Assembly (NCBI GenBank): GCA_029948255.1
Contig: JALIZF010001422.1
Location: 174,501-238,500 of the forward strand
Length of the DNA: 64,000 nt
Direction: 5' to 3'
Source: Telmatactis stephensoni
Taxonomy: Eukaryota; Cnidaria; Anthozoa; Actiniaria; Isophelliidae
Made by a program: the position numbers and the translations under genes. This document shows positions 21,741 through 34,186 of this stretch, piece after piece. Numbering within the stretch: the stretch's first letter is position 1; every line of letters begins with the position of its first letter. The notes below the pieces were generated by a model. That model ran no database searches. It was not told where the DNA came from and saw only the letters and a program-made list of their open reading frames with translations.

Positions 21741-21842
21741 CAGGAAAGAAGTCGAAACAAGGATGGGAAGTCACTGAGAATCGAACTCGGGGACCTCTCG
21801 CACTGAAGGCCGCGCACTAGCCAACTGTGCCATCCTTGCTCC
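21741..21842 (-). repeat. tRNA-like head of a SINE, interrupted by the 13.3-kb element
   Basis: On the minus strand an A-box-like TGGCACAGTTGG and a B box GAGTTCGATTCTC are about 45 bp apart, as in a tRNA-derived Pol III promoter. The SINE body continues at 8430 and below on the far side of the element. Confidence 0.75.
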
Positions 21843-21981
21843 TAACAGATAGCAGAGCTTCTATATAATGAATCTTTACATCAAAACAAGTAAACAAGAA
21901 AGAACATTGTCCATGCAATTCACACAATCAAAAAGATTTCTAACAATTTTGCAAGAATTAAAGCTCTTTTTAGGTATTAAA

Positions 21982-22290
21982 CACTGCATGAAATGGGTTG
22001 TATAAGGCGGTATCCTGAATCCTTATACATATAATTTACTGGTAATACAAGGTGGTATAAGGGTTCTGGCATATCCTGATCATATCAGGTCCCGTATACC
22101 AACGTAATCCTGATACCATGAATAAGGAATTGTTATACTTTGTATAATGATTGCTTAAACATAGAATCATAGACTGGATAAAATCTTTGGAGAAGGGTCA
22201 TGATCAGTACAATTAAGTAGTACTGATGAGTATAAATAAACGGATTTCAGATGATACTTAAATGATACGGTATCCAACTGTCTTTATTTT
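21982..22290 (+). repeat. Left terminus and subterminal repeats of the CACTA element
   Basis: After the CACTG terminus come repeated short motifs such as CCTTATAC, GGTATAAGG, CCTGATACC and GTATACC. In plant CACTA elements such arrays bind the TnpA-type protein. Positions 22380-22640 hold a second imperfect set based on GTTAAGAAGCTTTACGC and GCGTAAACCTG. Confidence 0.75.
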
Positions 22291-22640
22291 TCTATGAAAA
22301 TTATGATTCGGGTCGGAAAACACTTCATATTCTCCAAGAGATTATAATTATACTTTCGTTTTTACGGAGAGTCTACGCACAGAGTGAAAGTGGATTAGGC
22401 AAAACTTAAGCAGTGCATAAACCTGTTTAAAGTTTGTTAAGAAGCTTTACGCACGTGTTTATAGGAGCGTAAACCTGATTAAATTTCCACTTTATGTATA
22501 TGCAGTAAAGGCTTCGAAAAGGCCGCGTAAAGCTCGATAAGAAGCTTTACGCTAACATTTAAAGCAGTTAAATCTGAATAAAGATCTACTTTATTATGGC
22601 ATCGGAAGCTTGTTAGGCAACTTTCCGTCATGCTACAGAT

Positions 22641-24068
22641 CAATTAGTTGTATTTTAAAAAAGATGTTCATAAAAAGATGTTCATGAAAACTGATCGAAA
22701 CTTGATTCATTCTTGATTAAATAATTTCATGACCGAAAATAAATGAATAAAAAAATCCCCTAGACCACAGCTACGAAGGTACAATCCTCTCTACCTACAG
22801 TTGAAGTAGCGAACTTCTCTGCAAAGCGAGAGCCTGACCTTCTGCCTTCCTCGAATGTCGGGGCGCCACATAGGGCTATTGAACTCCGAGGAACTTTCGG
22901 TGCCTTCACTTGACTGCATGGGAGGTTACTACCAGGACCCAAAGCCTATAATTTACGTCGCCACGCATTGATAGTACCTATTCTTTCGTCATGTGCAACC
23001 GGTCAACCCTAGCAATACGAACCTTATAAGTCTGAAATTTGAATGCTCTTTAGGCGTGTGGGACGCCAATTTAAATGATCAGTTGCGCATGATCAAGTGC
23101 AAACCAGCCAAATTTCATCAACAGCAAGCTCATTATATTGTAAATACGTTAGTATGCATTTAGTTACGCTGTCGGAGAATTTCATCAAATGATTACGGTG
23201 CCTTTAAATGTTCTCCGAACTGAGACAAACGCCGACTACCAAATGGTGTTTTTCCTTGAAATGTTCTTTAAGCCAAACAAAGTTCAAAATCAAGTCATAC
23301 GTGCGATACAAAATTAATATCTATCCATTACAAACTATCCAATGATATGGTTATTTGGTAGTCTTTCAACGCTTTATTTTGCAAGACAACTTAGGGTGGT
23401 TTCGATTGACCACGTTTTAGAATAAGCCTAAAACAACATCCATAAATCACTGGAGAGTTCTAATGTTCACGATAATATGAAGGCTCATTGTGGTACAATA
23501 ACTTGATAATTTTGACATCCTAGAAGAATACTTGTGAATGTTTCTTTTTACAAATCCATCCAATAATAATTCAATAATTAAAATTATCTGAAATAAACAC
23601 TAGGTTAATTAAATAAACAAAATTGAAAATTGTAAAATATCTACACAAGATAGATTCCTACCTTTAAATAGCTATAATTTCAACAGAAATATTTAGGTAG
23701 GAATCTATCTTGTGTAGATATACTCATCATGTTGCATTGAAAATTCTGAGGCTGAAAATTTTAGACTAGTTTTGAAACTTCCACTAACTTAATTATTTAA
23801 CATAACAATCAAAGATGTTTTGACCCTATTCAAGACTTTATTATTGTGAATTATCACCACTGACTTGACCTAGAGTCAAAATATCTGTAATTGATGACAT
23901 CTTTAAAAACTGAGTCAGTGATCAGAGCTCAATTTTGCCTTTAGCACTGAAAATGTTTTGAAGAGAACCTAGAATTTGGTCTGATGTCAGTTGTTCTCTG
24001 AATCTAACTGACTGTAAAAAAGATCTTTGTAGTGAAAGGAAAATAATTGTTGTCCATGTGTTTCTGTC
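22641..24068. other. Non-coding stretch downstream of the transposase gene
   Basis: Contains a small inverted repeat with 32-bp arms (23637-23670 and 23690-23721) and, on the minus strand, an AATAAA (23842-23837) that could end the transposase transcript. The open frame at 22760-22942 has no support. Confidence 0.55.
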
Positions 24069-27000
24069 TTACATATGGAACTGTCTTTCAAGAGGTACAA
24101 CCACAGTAATGTTCTCCATCCCATGACCACTTTTCAGGTCATATTTTGTTGTGGCAGCTGCACAGCGATTGGATATCCTTCCTACAGGAATAAAGGAAGC
24201 CGGTGAAGCAGGTTCATGATCTTGTAAGCAGACTTGAATTGGGTAGCCAAAATAATCCCTTGAAAAAGGATGGGGTTTAAACCACATCACACAAGCCAGA
24301 ACATAAGTCACAGTGTTCCCATTGTTCAGTATAAGGTTATGTCGCAAGAAATACTGGATTGATCCTGTTGAATAAAGATTATTGTCAGAAACTTGAAATA
24401 TTGTAATTATTTGAAAACATAATTCAATAATTGGTTCATTATTCTTTCAAAAATATTTTCACAGCTTATAGCTTCAATGAAAACTGAACTCAGCTAACTT
24501 GACATTTTATAAGTACTAAAGTACATATCAGTTCAGTTTTCATCAATCATTTTAATTTATATATAAGCTGTGAAAACAGTTCTGGAAGAATAATGAACCA
24601 ATTATTAAATTCAGCTTTCAAATGATACCAGAAATTATTTAGGCCTCAGAACATTAGTTGTTATCTGCCTCAGCCTTTGGTAGATCTTTGGTCTACCTAA
24701 CAACTTTTCATATCATGGCTGAGCCTCATGCAATAACTGTTTATTAAGATACAGCATCATTTTTGTGTACTTTGATTTGTGGGATAAGTTGAGACTGAAA
24801 TTTGTCTTTGACTTAAGTAACTTGTTTTTAGTCAAGATGTTTTAATTGTTAGTCAGAAGTTTTCCAGTTAAAACATCTTATAAACAAAAACAACTAATTA
24901 AAGACAGTGATAAAATGTACAATTTTCATTAAAACAAGATACCTGACTGCAAATATTTTTTTAGACTCAGGTACTTTTTAGGGGTCATTTTCAAAATTTC
25001 CAATGATCATCCCTGCCCTCTTATATAAAGGAGTTCCCTATTTAGATTACAGTACATGCATCATCATTTTTTCACCTGGTCTTCTCTCCATTGTTGAAGT
25101 GTCCAGCCCTCTACTTCCATGCCATCTTGCAAGAACAACAGACGACCTTGTGTTTCTGGACTTTATTGAACCATACAGCTCTCCACACATGAAAAGCTCA
25201 TAAAACTCCTCATAATATTGTGGTACCATTTCAACAGTGTTGGAATCATGGAGATGTTGATACATTAAACTGATATCATCAAGTTCATCTTCACATAAAT
25301 ACTTTGCCTTGACACGACCAACATGCTGATAATGTTTACTGTTAAGAAAACTGATATTTTTTACATGTTCAGTACTGTTTGCCTGCATTAGAACATGTTG
25401 ATATTCACTGGCTTGTAATCTTACTGTAGATGAAAGTGAACCTTTTTGCTCAGACTTGGAGAGAAGACATGTTTTTAATGATTGAATTTCTCTGGGCCAC
25501 TCCAATACTCGAACTTGCTGGTTTTCTAAAAACTTCCGCATAAGCTGCACTTCAATATGATGATTGTTGGTGTGATAACCACCCAGAATTCCATTGAACC
25601 TTTCAAATCCAAAACACCAAAATGTGTAAACAGGGCCAAAGTCAATAATACAGTCAGTCAAGTGACAGTGTAGGTGCATGTTAATTGTTATATTTTCTTT
25701 GCCATAAAGTTTCTCCACTGATTTGCAGAAATGAATGAGTAATTTCTCAGCTGTATCACAATCTTGCTTTGTAACACTTCTTCTGCATATCATAGAACAT
25801 GCTCTTATAAAGACCTTCCAAGACTGAAGATGCTCAGCAGGTAAAATACCTTTTAAAGCATATGCAGAGAATATTAAATTCCAGTTCTTGAATTGGTCAG
25901 CAGTGAAGCCTGAAAATCCAGAGGCAATTTTTAAAGGTATACGACCTATGCCAGCTGGTGTACATATTTCATTCACTCGTTGTTGAAGCATCTTGAAATC
26001 TTTTTCTAGCAAAAGGCCCTGTGTTTTCCATATTTTAAGCATCCGTTTTGTTGTACCCAGTAGCAAGTTATGCATAGGATCTATCACAACAAAATGGATG
26101 TTGTCAAAATAAGAGAGCTCACAGAGACACGAATATCGTATACCATAAGATTTTTCAATTTTCTTTCTTTCTGCCTTGTTTAATGCATGTTTATGTTCAA
26201 AGGCTTTCTGTCTATGTAGGTTCAGATCCCTATCTTCCCAGTTTTCTTTATCAAATCCAGAGTAATCACTTTTTTTACCAAATTCTTTGCAAGGAAAGTC
26301 TTTCATACATTTGTTGCATCCTTTTTGAGCACCAAAGCTAACAAAACCTGCTAGCTTTCTTGAAGCTGGTATATCACAGGATGCACATAATATAGCTAAT
26401 CTGCAAAATCTTTGCTTGAGTGGGCTATTGCCAACAGGTATCCATGATCCACCATAAAGTTCTTTAAGTTCTTCAACAGCAGGAGACAAAAAAGAATTAA
26501 CATGTTTGCTGGGTTCATGTGGTCCTGGTATGATTCCAATCACTGGTACATTTTCCTCTTTATATCTTTCTTCTGGAGGAAGGTTAAGAAAACACAAATA
26601 GAGAACACCAACGCTGTATTGTGTGTTTTCATATGGTTGAAACCAGTCAAGATTAATAGTACATCCATAGCTCATTGGATTTTCAAAGAACCATTCACCA
26701 TTAGGCCCTTTAAAACTTTTCCACACAGCACCATCATATACGTCACTCAAGGTATCATTATCTGGGGCTCTTTTTCTCCACTCTTCACATTTTTCTGTAA
26801 AACCTGGCCTTTGTAAGAATCTTGAGAGTACATTTTTGATGGGTTGGAAACAATATACTTTCTTTGGTTTTAGTACAAAAGTCCCTGAAGTTGTCATGAC
26901 TTTTTTAAACAATGAAGTTCCACATGGTTTTCTTTGATTTGCATGTGAATGGTAAGGAAATTCAATGTGACCACATTTCTTTGCATGCACAATTCCTCTT

Positions 27001-28355
27001 GAGTTTGTTTCAATCACATCCTCTGATTTGTAAATCGAGTTACATTTGACACAGACCACATACTGTTCAAACTGTTCTCTGTTTAATCCAACCATTGCTC
27101 TTAATTTGTATAATGTTCGAGGGAAAATATTACTTATTTCTAGGAGTTTTTCACACTTCATGATTGATGCAGTTATCTTGAATGATTCAGCAATAAATTT
27201 GATGAGTATAGCCAATGCAGAGTCAGAAATGCAACATATGCTTTTCCATGATAGCAGAAAAATAGCAAACAATCTTACAACAATTCCAGCTGGGGCATTT
27301 TCATTACAGGTTATGTCTTCTTCTGAGTCACTCTCTGAGTCTTGGATTTCTGGAGCATTATCTGATACATCCTAGAAAAAAAGTTAAATTATTTGACATT
27401 AATCCATATTTGAAAAAAAAAATATTGAATTTACATTATGTATCGCAACTTCAGGAATATCCAACAATCAACAGCAAGATTTGGCTAGTTTTTAATAAAA
27501 ACTACAACTTTTGTTCCAGTGGTGTGATTTTTGATAAGTTTAGTTTTTTGGGCAAAAAATACCAAATCCTTACAGTCTCTTACCTGATGCCCCCTCTCCC
27601 CAGCCTTAGAGTGCAAAATGTATTTGCAATCATCCAATCATTATTATTATTTTGATGGGCTAAATGCCTTGGAGATGAGGTGATCTCGAGACACATTGTG
27701 CACAAATACATTATTTAGTTTTGAGCTTTGCACTGAACATTGATAGGTGCATTATTAGAAAAAGATTTTCAGTTCTCAGGGTTTCTAGAAGTGTCTCCCT
27801 TTCTTCACAGCTATATAAGTATTAAAATTTATTTCAATATTCTTTAAACTTACTGATTCACTGCTGCTTAAATCATCTATTCCAAGTTCAGAACCAATCT
27901 CACGAACCGCCCCTTCACTTGTTTCTTGATAGTTTTGTTGGTTGTTAGTCAAAAAGTCCAGAGGTATATTTTCTTGATCCTCTTGCTCAGTATGTAAACA
28001 CACTCCTATAATATAAGCAGGGATTGAACTTGTTATAATCTATTTTATGTTTATTCGCTATTATGTTACTTATAGAGATTTATAGCATAAGTTTACTTAC
28101 TTTTTGGAGGCGTCGTTTCATCAAAATTTCCGTCAAAATCGAATTCCAGTTCAGATTCGGAATCAGCTTCTACAACACAAGTAAAATATTGAGTAAGTTT
28201 AATATATTTTTGCGACAGCATTCTATAATTTTAGAACTTGAATCAAAACTACCTTGACTTGTATGCCCTTGAGTTTGCACACGATGCTCTCTTTCTGTTC
28301 GTTTTGATACCCAAGTATCACAGTGTTTGCAAAATACTCGCTTTCTACTCGCCAT
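24069..28355 (-). CDS. CACTA/EnSpm transposase (TNP2 family), five exons
   Basis: Minus-strand exons 28355-28253, 28169-28101, 28005-27854, 27371-25076 and 24364-24069, all GT..AG with matching phases; 971 residues. The N terminus has a Cys9-x2-Cys12...His zinc-finger-like motif, followed by an acidic, serine-rich linker. The large fourth exon holds the TNP2-type RNase H-like core: an Asn-Leu-Asp-Trp-Phe motif, a Pro-Gly-Pro-His-Glu-Pro loop, Asp-Pro-Met-His-Asn and Gly-Phe-Glu-Arg-Phe-Asn. The fifth exon carries the conserved tail with a Trp-Phe-x-Pro-His-Pro motif and Phe-Ile-Pro-Val-x-Arg-Ile. If the donor at 25075 is not used, the frame stops at 25047 and loses this tail. The enzyme would cut and join the element ends in the nucleus. 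Confidence 0.87.
24409..24640. repeat. Inverted-repeat MITE in transposase intron 4
   Basis: Arms of about 80-90 bp (roughly 24410-24492 and 24528-24622) share TTGGTTCATTATTCTT and ACAGCTTATA-type blocks in inverse order. It lies in the last transposase intron, so it must be spliced out for a working enzyme. Confidence 0.7.
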
Positions 28356-28616
28356 TTTTGCGTAGAATAATGACCAGCTTGCTTTGCTTTGTAACCAAGC
28401 CATCTAAAATTGACGTCAAAGACTGGAAAGACGCGGGAAGATCGTAGTTGAGCACCAATCAAATCGAAGAATGCTAATTTCCGGAAATTGCTTCTTGCCA
28501 CGTGTTACCAAAATTAGACTTGACTTGGAGTCACAACTTTTAAGTCTAATCGTCCGGTATTTCGATCAAGTAAGCATCTGTATTTCAACACCTGTAGCTA
28601 CCTTTAATAAGTGAAA
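28356..28616. promoter_or_regulatory. Divergent promoter between the two CACTA genes
   Basis: Only 261 bp separate the ATG codons of the transposase (28355, minus) and of the second gene (28617, plus). A shared bidirectional promoter is inferred. No clear TATA box was seen. Confidence 0.6.
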
Positions 28617-31600
28617 ATGCATAGATCGATGTTTTACAATAACGACTCAACATCAAGAGGACCAAGAGTCTCAGGATCAGTTACGCCATCGACACCTCCA
28701 ACAAATCGTTCAAGCTCTGGTGCTAGTTCTTCTAGCAATGAGACACCTTTGTCTTCTCGACAAAATGCTGCTTTGGCATCAAGTATTTCAATGTTTCAAG
28801 ACCAACTGACAAGCGTATTGAAAAAATTGGAAGAGACGAATGGCGCAATCGGAAAACTTACACAAAGAATTGATGGAATCGAAGAAAAACTTTCAGAGAA
28901 AGAGCAGACAGATGATGTTCAAGAGACAACCAAAGGCTGCAAAAGAAAACGATCCAAAGACTCGTTGGCAATTCAGGTACTACATATCAACTTCTTTAAT
29001 TATGTTGGTCAACTAAAGTAACTGTTGACTGAGCTAGGTCAGTTTTAGATTTATACTTGGTCAGTGTTTTGGAGGGTTTAGAACTTTTCGCGAACACCGT
29101 CAATATCCAGTGGCTGTTTTGAGTATGACAAACTGATCTTCATCTGAACCGCAGTCTAGATATCTAGCCGTTTTTTTCAATATCTTCAAGGGTTCTTAGT
29201 AGTAAGTATTTGAATATTTGTCAGAATGGTCAGGTACTAGAAAGCAGAGTTTGTCATGATACCGAAATATCAACAGTGAAATATCAGCGAGATAGTAAAC
29301 GGAATTAAGATTCATTGTTACTGTTTGGCCTGTTATTTGAAAAATGGCGCGCTTTTACTCGATTTAGTTATCTTCCTAAAAAGCTAACTATTTTACAATC
29401 TGATTTTAGGAAGAGGTCCATAAACTTCACGGGAAAAGAGACGATAGAAACCAATATAAAGGGCTTGAAAGGTAAAACATTTCAGTCTCAGCAAATACTG
29501 ATCCTAGCTAATTTAAGATTTCTTGTATATTACGTTATAATTTCAGTGTGTGCAGCCCCCATAATAAAGCTGTGACAAGCTTTATTGTCAAGCAACTAAA
29601 GGCCAAAGGACTTGATGAACTAAAAGTAGAGCGTAAGTAGATAATTGAGTGATCATTTAAATTCAGGAGGATCGTGCGCTTTCAATCGATTATATTCAGA
29701 CTCATGTCTTCTCGAATTTTAGGTGCTGCAAAGAAGTTCCACGAGCACGTACGACGTACAGCACAAGGGAAAATTGACGAAGACGTTAAGATGAGGATGA
29801 AAATGTCTAACAGAAAGACTAGAGTAAGTATATTTTTGACTTTATTTCCAAAACGGCATCCTTTACATGTAAGTTATCACTTACATATGCCGCGTTCTAC
29901 ACCCCCTTAATTTTGTCTAATTGCTAAATGCAACCCTTGTTTAAGTTTCAAGTCATCAAAGCCTGTGTTTAACAAATAAGCCATTGTTTCGTTGTCAGTG
30001 AACCACGAAGCTTTCATTTGCCGTCGGCATTGCCGCAAAGAACAACAATTTTTGATTAATATACCGCGGTTATGATCCTGCAAGATTTTTTATCGATTCG
30101 AGACTTCTCATAGCTCTAGCAACTGTTTTGATACCTTTTTATCCCCAAGAAGTTTCTTGAGAAATATATTTTAATTTGGTGTTACGGAACTGATAAGTTG
30201 ACCATTTCAAAAGTTTAGCAACTCTGTCGCGCGCGCTATTTTCAAAACAGAATTAGGGTTTTTATTCAATTTATCAAACTCGACCTCATAAATTTCAGCA
30301 CGTTAGAATCGATTGGCGATGATAATCTTCTTTATTCTAAGATTAGTAAAAAAGTACCATGAAAACGATCGAGTCTCACTGACAACTTTACTTTCCACTA
30401 AAGGATCGCTAATAATTGTATGATCGGCATTATTAGCGGGTCGACTTGAATCCACACATTAACACAGAATTAAACCTGAATTTTGCCAAAAAAAATTTGT
30501 CTCACTTAATTTAAGTATATCTGATTCTCGAATTCTTTTACGTAGAAATACAAACAAAGGAAAAACTGCTTGGACGAATCGAAAGAAAAGGAAGTCAGTG
30601 CTTTTAATTCGCTCACGAAAGACCACATGTCAAGTGATGAAGATGATCCAAATGACATGACACAGTGGATCTCAAGACCTCCAACATATAGAAGTGAAAC
30701 ACTAAAAAAATTTTTAAGCAAGTAAGTAAAAATAGGATTACCCTGCAGCATCAGGAAAAGCAATAGAATCACTTACAATTTTCCGTCTTTTCATAGGTTA
30801 GACAAAGTTCACGCTAAACGCGCACTCAAAGAGCCAAAGTTCGCCAAGAAGATCAAAAGAATACAGGGTGAACCTAAAGATCTTGAACCACCACAAGGCA
30901 GCCCACTATGGGCAGTGAGTCAAGCTTGGTTGGAAGCTAATGAAACCAGACATCAAGAAGATAAGTAAGTATTGTCGGTGATCATGCCAAAATCGGGCGG
31001 ATGTGTGATCACACAGGCAGTGCTACTACTGGTAAAGCTGAAAGTATACACGGGCAAGGAAGACATAATATTTTTGTTCTATGCACGAGCAAATTATCTT
31101 TTGTTGTTGAGGAAAACGTGTTTGAAGCAAAACTTGCCATTGCCGGTATAGTACTGAGCTGCAAGAACTGAAGTCCCGCTAATTCGAATCATACAGCGAG
31201 CGCAGGACCAGCTAGATAATATTCTTAACACTAAATAGATTCATGTTTTTCATCTACGCTACTTTAATCATTTCGAACTTTCGGTCTGTAGAGTCATTAT
31301 CAGAGGATGGTGTAACAACATTTTGTGTTTACAGTGTTACACACGAGAGTGCTCAATTGCAAGATAAGCCAATAACTCCATGAGCCGAAAGCTTGCAAAT
31401 CAAAAAGAAGACTGCAGAGTAGACTATAAAAAACATTGGAAATATTACTTTTTAATCTCAAAACTAGTAAAACAGCCAATTTTAAGTGCAATTACTAATA
31501 AGAGAATCATTTCCTTCATAGTGCTGATGAATCGATTGAGCCGCATGCCGAAAGTGACACATTTGAAGAAGACGGCCGTGAATCCGATGACTCTGAAGAA

Positions 31601-31624
31601 GAGAGTGAATTAGAATTCAATTGA
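28617..31624 (+). CDS. Second CACTA-encoded protein, seven exons, function unknown
   Basis: Exons 28617-28976, 29410-29471, 29547-29632, 29723-29823, 30546-30721, 30797-30964 and 31522-31624, all GT..AG with phases that fit; 351 residues ending in TGA, with ATTAAA about 50 bp later. The N terminus is Ser/Thr/Pro-rich and probably disordered. Residues about 60-100 look like a coiled coil (heptads of Leu/Ile/Val with Glu/Lys), followed by a Lys-Arg-Lys-Arg basic patch, a basic helical middle (exons 2-4) and a very acidic Asp/Glu/Ser tail. No catalytic motif is visible. By position it may be the counterpart of plant TnpA, which binds subterminal repeats; this is inference. Confidence 0.72.
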
Positions 31625-31719
31625 CGGGATGATGTTTTCTTTTAACGAGAAATGATATTATATTATTATTTCTAATTAAAGCCAAATAATGTCTTGATTC
31701 TGGATTCAGGCATTGAGCC

Positions 31720-32285
31720 TTAATCCAGAATATATGTTTCATTGATCATTCGATCTGTAATTCACTTGTTTTAATTGATAAACATTAAAGAATTTAACTA
31801 TACTGAGTGTGCCTTCATATAATGTGTCTTATATGGTTTTAGAAACGATCAAACGGCAAAGGATGAGCAGCTCAACAGCTGAAATTAGCCTCCTGGGTTA
31901 ACCAGTACTATGCTTAACTATATATAATATGTAGATAATTTACTGTATTAGCTAATGTCGTAGCGTATTCGCAAAGAACGTTTGCTAGCGCTTCCAAAAG
32001 TATTTTTGATATCGGTGTAAACGGATTGCGTATGAGAGTCCTTATACAGTGTTTTCATTTTACCTCCTTATACAGCCATGATTCATGCCAATTAATGGTT
32101 GTATCAGTCCGTATTATGACTCATGATACTTTGCATAAGGTTCATTATACGAAAGGCGGCGGATCGTGAAAATATAAGGACACCTTATTTGACCGTTATA
32201 CACCCTTATACAATCAGTATATCCATAGTTTAAGGGCAGTTTAAGCCTTGTTTAAGGCACCTTATACAACCCTTTTTATGCAGTG
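31720..32285 (-). repeat. Right subterminal repeats and terminus of the CACTA element
   Basis: From about 32040 on, repeated CTTATAC, CCTTATTTG, CATTATACG and TTTAAGGCA motifs mirror the left subterminal block. It ends in ATGCAGTG at 32285. Confidence 0.75.
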
Positions 32286-32288
32286 AAA

Positions 32289-32461
32289 GTCATGCGCGGA
32301 TCCAGGGGAGGTGAAATGGGTGAATTTTCACCCCCCTTTTTCTGAGCTCCCTTCTTTCTTTTCTTTTTCCAATCCCTCAAATATTAAAATAATATTTGAT
32401 TTCTCTAACATTATTACAAAAATTCACCCCTCATTTCAAAATCCTGGATCCGCCCCTGAAA
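32289..32461. repeat. Inverted-repeat MITE next to the CACTA element
   Basis: GCGGATCCAGGGG near 32297 and its imperfect inverse CCTGGATCCGCCCC near 32447, with ATTTTGAAATGAGGGGTGAAT-like subterminal sequence on both sides. No coding capacity. Confidence 0.6.
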
Positions 32462-32924
32462 GTAATTACCCATAATGCACCGATATATGTTTTGAGGCAC
32501 TAATATATATATATTTGAGGCCGATTCAAAGTTTTTGCAAACCGCTATATATATTCTAAAATACCATTGATGAAATTGATAAAATTTATAATGAACGTGC
32601 AGGTAGCTAGCGTCATAGGGCTCAAGTGGTTGTAAACATTTATCGTTGCTCTTGAAGTTTAAAAAGTTCTTTTCTATAATTTCAGAGATTTTATCATATC
32701 TGAGTCAATTTTAGATGTCAGTGCGAAATTATTAAATTGGAAGCCTGATAGCAGACAATTAGCAATTAAATTTAGAGATTTTATCGTATCTGAGGCAATT
32801 TCAGATCAGTGAGTGCGACTTTTAAAAAATGAAAACCTGATACCAGACAATAAACACATTTTCTTGAATAAGCACCCAGACGATTATCTTATAGTTGTGA
32901 TCAAAGTGCATGTTTGCGCCTTAA

Positions 32925-33053
32925 GGAGGCACCTAGTCCAGTCCCAGACTCTCTTTCTTGCCGCTCCAGGACTCGCGGAGAAAGAGAGACTCTCTTTCTC
33001 CGCGAGTCTTGGAGCGGCAAGAAAGAGAGTCAGGGACTGGACTAGGAGGCACC
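32925..33053. mobile_element. 111-bp foldback with 9-bp target duplication
   Basis: GGAGGCACC at 32925-32933 and 33045-33053 flanks a nearly perfect palindrome (32934-33044) made of two roughly 55-bp arms meeting without a loop. A 9-bp duplication is typical of Mutator-like elements; no transposase is present. Confidence 0.75.
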
Positions 33054-34186
33054 TAGTACTTTCATTTCAAACCTGAACTGAAGCTTCTTGGACGACGACG
33101 GAAGAAAAGGCCGAGCAGCAAACGGCGCGGGGCAGACTCAGTGTTGCATTAAATTTTGTGAGAAAAGACGGCGAACAATGCATTTATTTACTAAGTCTGC
33201 GTATGTTGCTTCCACTTCTGCTTCCGTCGCTCGTGAAAGCCAGGCTTTAGCCTGTAAAGTCCCTGGCCAAAATTCACAACTTTTTACATTAAAGAAGAAA
33301 AAGATAATATCACACTTACTTGGAACTATCGATAATCAAACAATTCCCATTAAAAAATTAGTTTTCATTTGAAAATGCAAAGCCAAGTCGATCCCGCTTA
33401 CATCAGTGCCTTGAGTACATTCGTTGACCTGATCTGTGAGAGTTACAAAAGTCTCATCAGTGAGTACGTGAATGATGGTTGATGACACGATACTTCGCCA
33501 TCAGTACCCAGTGTAACATTAACTAACACGAATGTTCACCAGAATATTTCTAACCATTTGACCATTCCTTTTTTGTATGAGAGGAATTACTGTAGATGAT
33601 AATTAGGATCAAAACTGTCACCATGCCAACAACTATAGTGTATTGTTTGATTAGCCTTGTGAACGTAAGATAAGTGCTTTTGAAAAACGGTTAAAATAAA
33701 ATTGACGAAACTGAGCAATCCATTATGACGTATGAAGAAAAGGCTGCGCGCACTCCAATCTCGTACCTAGCGCCTGCGTTCCTCCTGGTCATCTGGCGTC
33801 GACCCGCTGACCAGAAAGCCGACAAGACTGTGGGCTCGAGATTGTGAGCACTCTTGTACCCCGACCCGGTACTTCTGGCACTAAACTCCTAACGGTATGG
33901 GCACGACACTAGTGAAAAACGTCTGCGCATGCGTGCGTATTACGATGTTTTCTTAAGAAATGCCGGTATGAGTTTTAGCTTGAAATGAAATGCTCGTGTT
34001 CTCGGTGTATACATAAAATTTTTCTTGTATACTTTTATGAGACAAAGATATTGCATTAATAAAGACACTATGTGAATACTGGCCCTAAGTTTCAGGAATT
34101 GACAGTAAGTTTTGACATTTTGTGAAAACCATTGTTGATGAAGGCAAGCGTAAAAGCGAAATCAGTTTGCATAAGTTTACAAAAGC
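33054..34186. repeat. Repeat-rich, gene-free segment
   Basis: Part of 33740-33940 (CTCGTACC, CTGCGTTCCTC and CACTAGTGAAAAACGTCTGCGCATGCG) is related to sequence at 34187-35015 in other orientations, so it belongs to the same foldback family. The frame at 33088-33372 has no domain. Confidence 0.5.

Larger units (their letters stand above)
21982..32285. mobile_element. Complete CACTA/EnSpm DNA transposon (10.3 kb)
   Basis: Left end CACTGCATGAAATGGGTTGT, right end its imperfect inverse (CCCTTTTTATGCAGTG), flanked by AAA at 21979-21981 and 32286-32288. CACTG termini and a 3-bp duplication are the signature of this superfamily. Inside are a TNP2-type transposase gene (minus strand) and a divergently transcribed second gene. 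Subterminal blocks rich in CTTATAC/GTATAAGG motifs lie at both ends. Both genes can be assembled without stops or frameshifts, so the copy may be functional. Confidence 0.9.

Noticed and set aside
31523..31557. CTGATGA followed by GAAA in the last exon of the second CACTA gene, like a hammerhead
   Set aside because: The bases between do not form a stem II and the stretch is explained as coding sequence.
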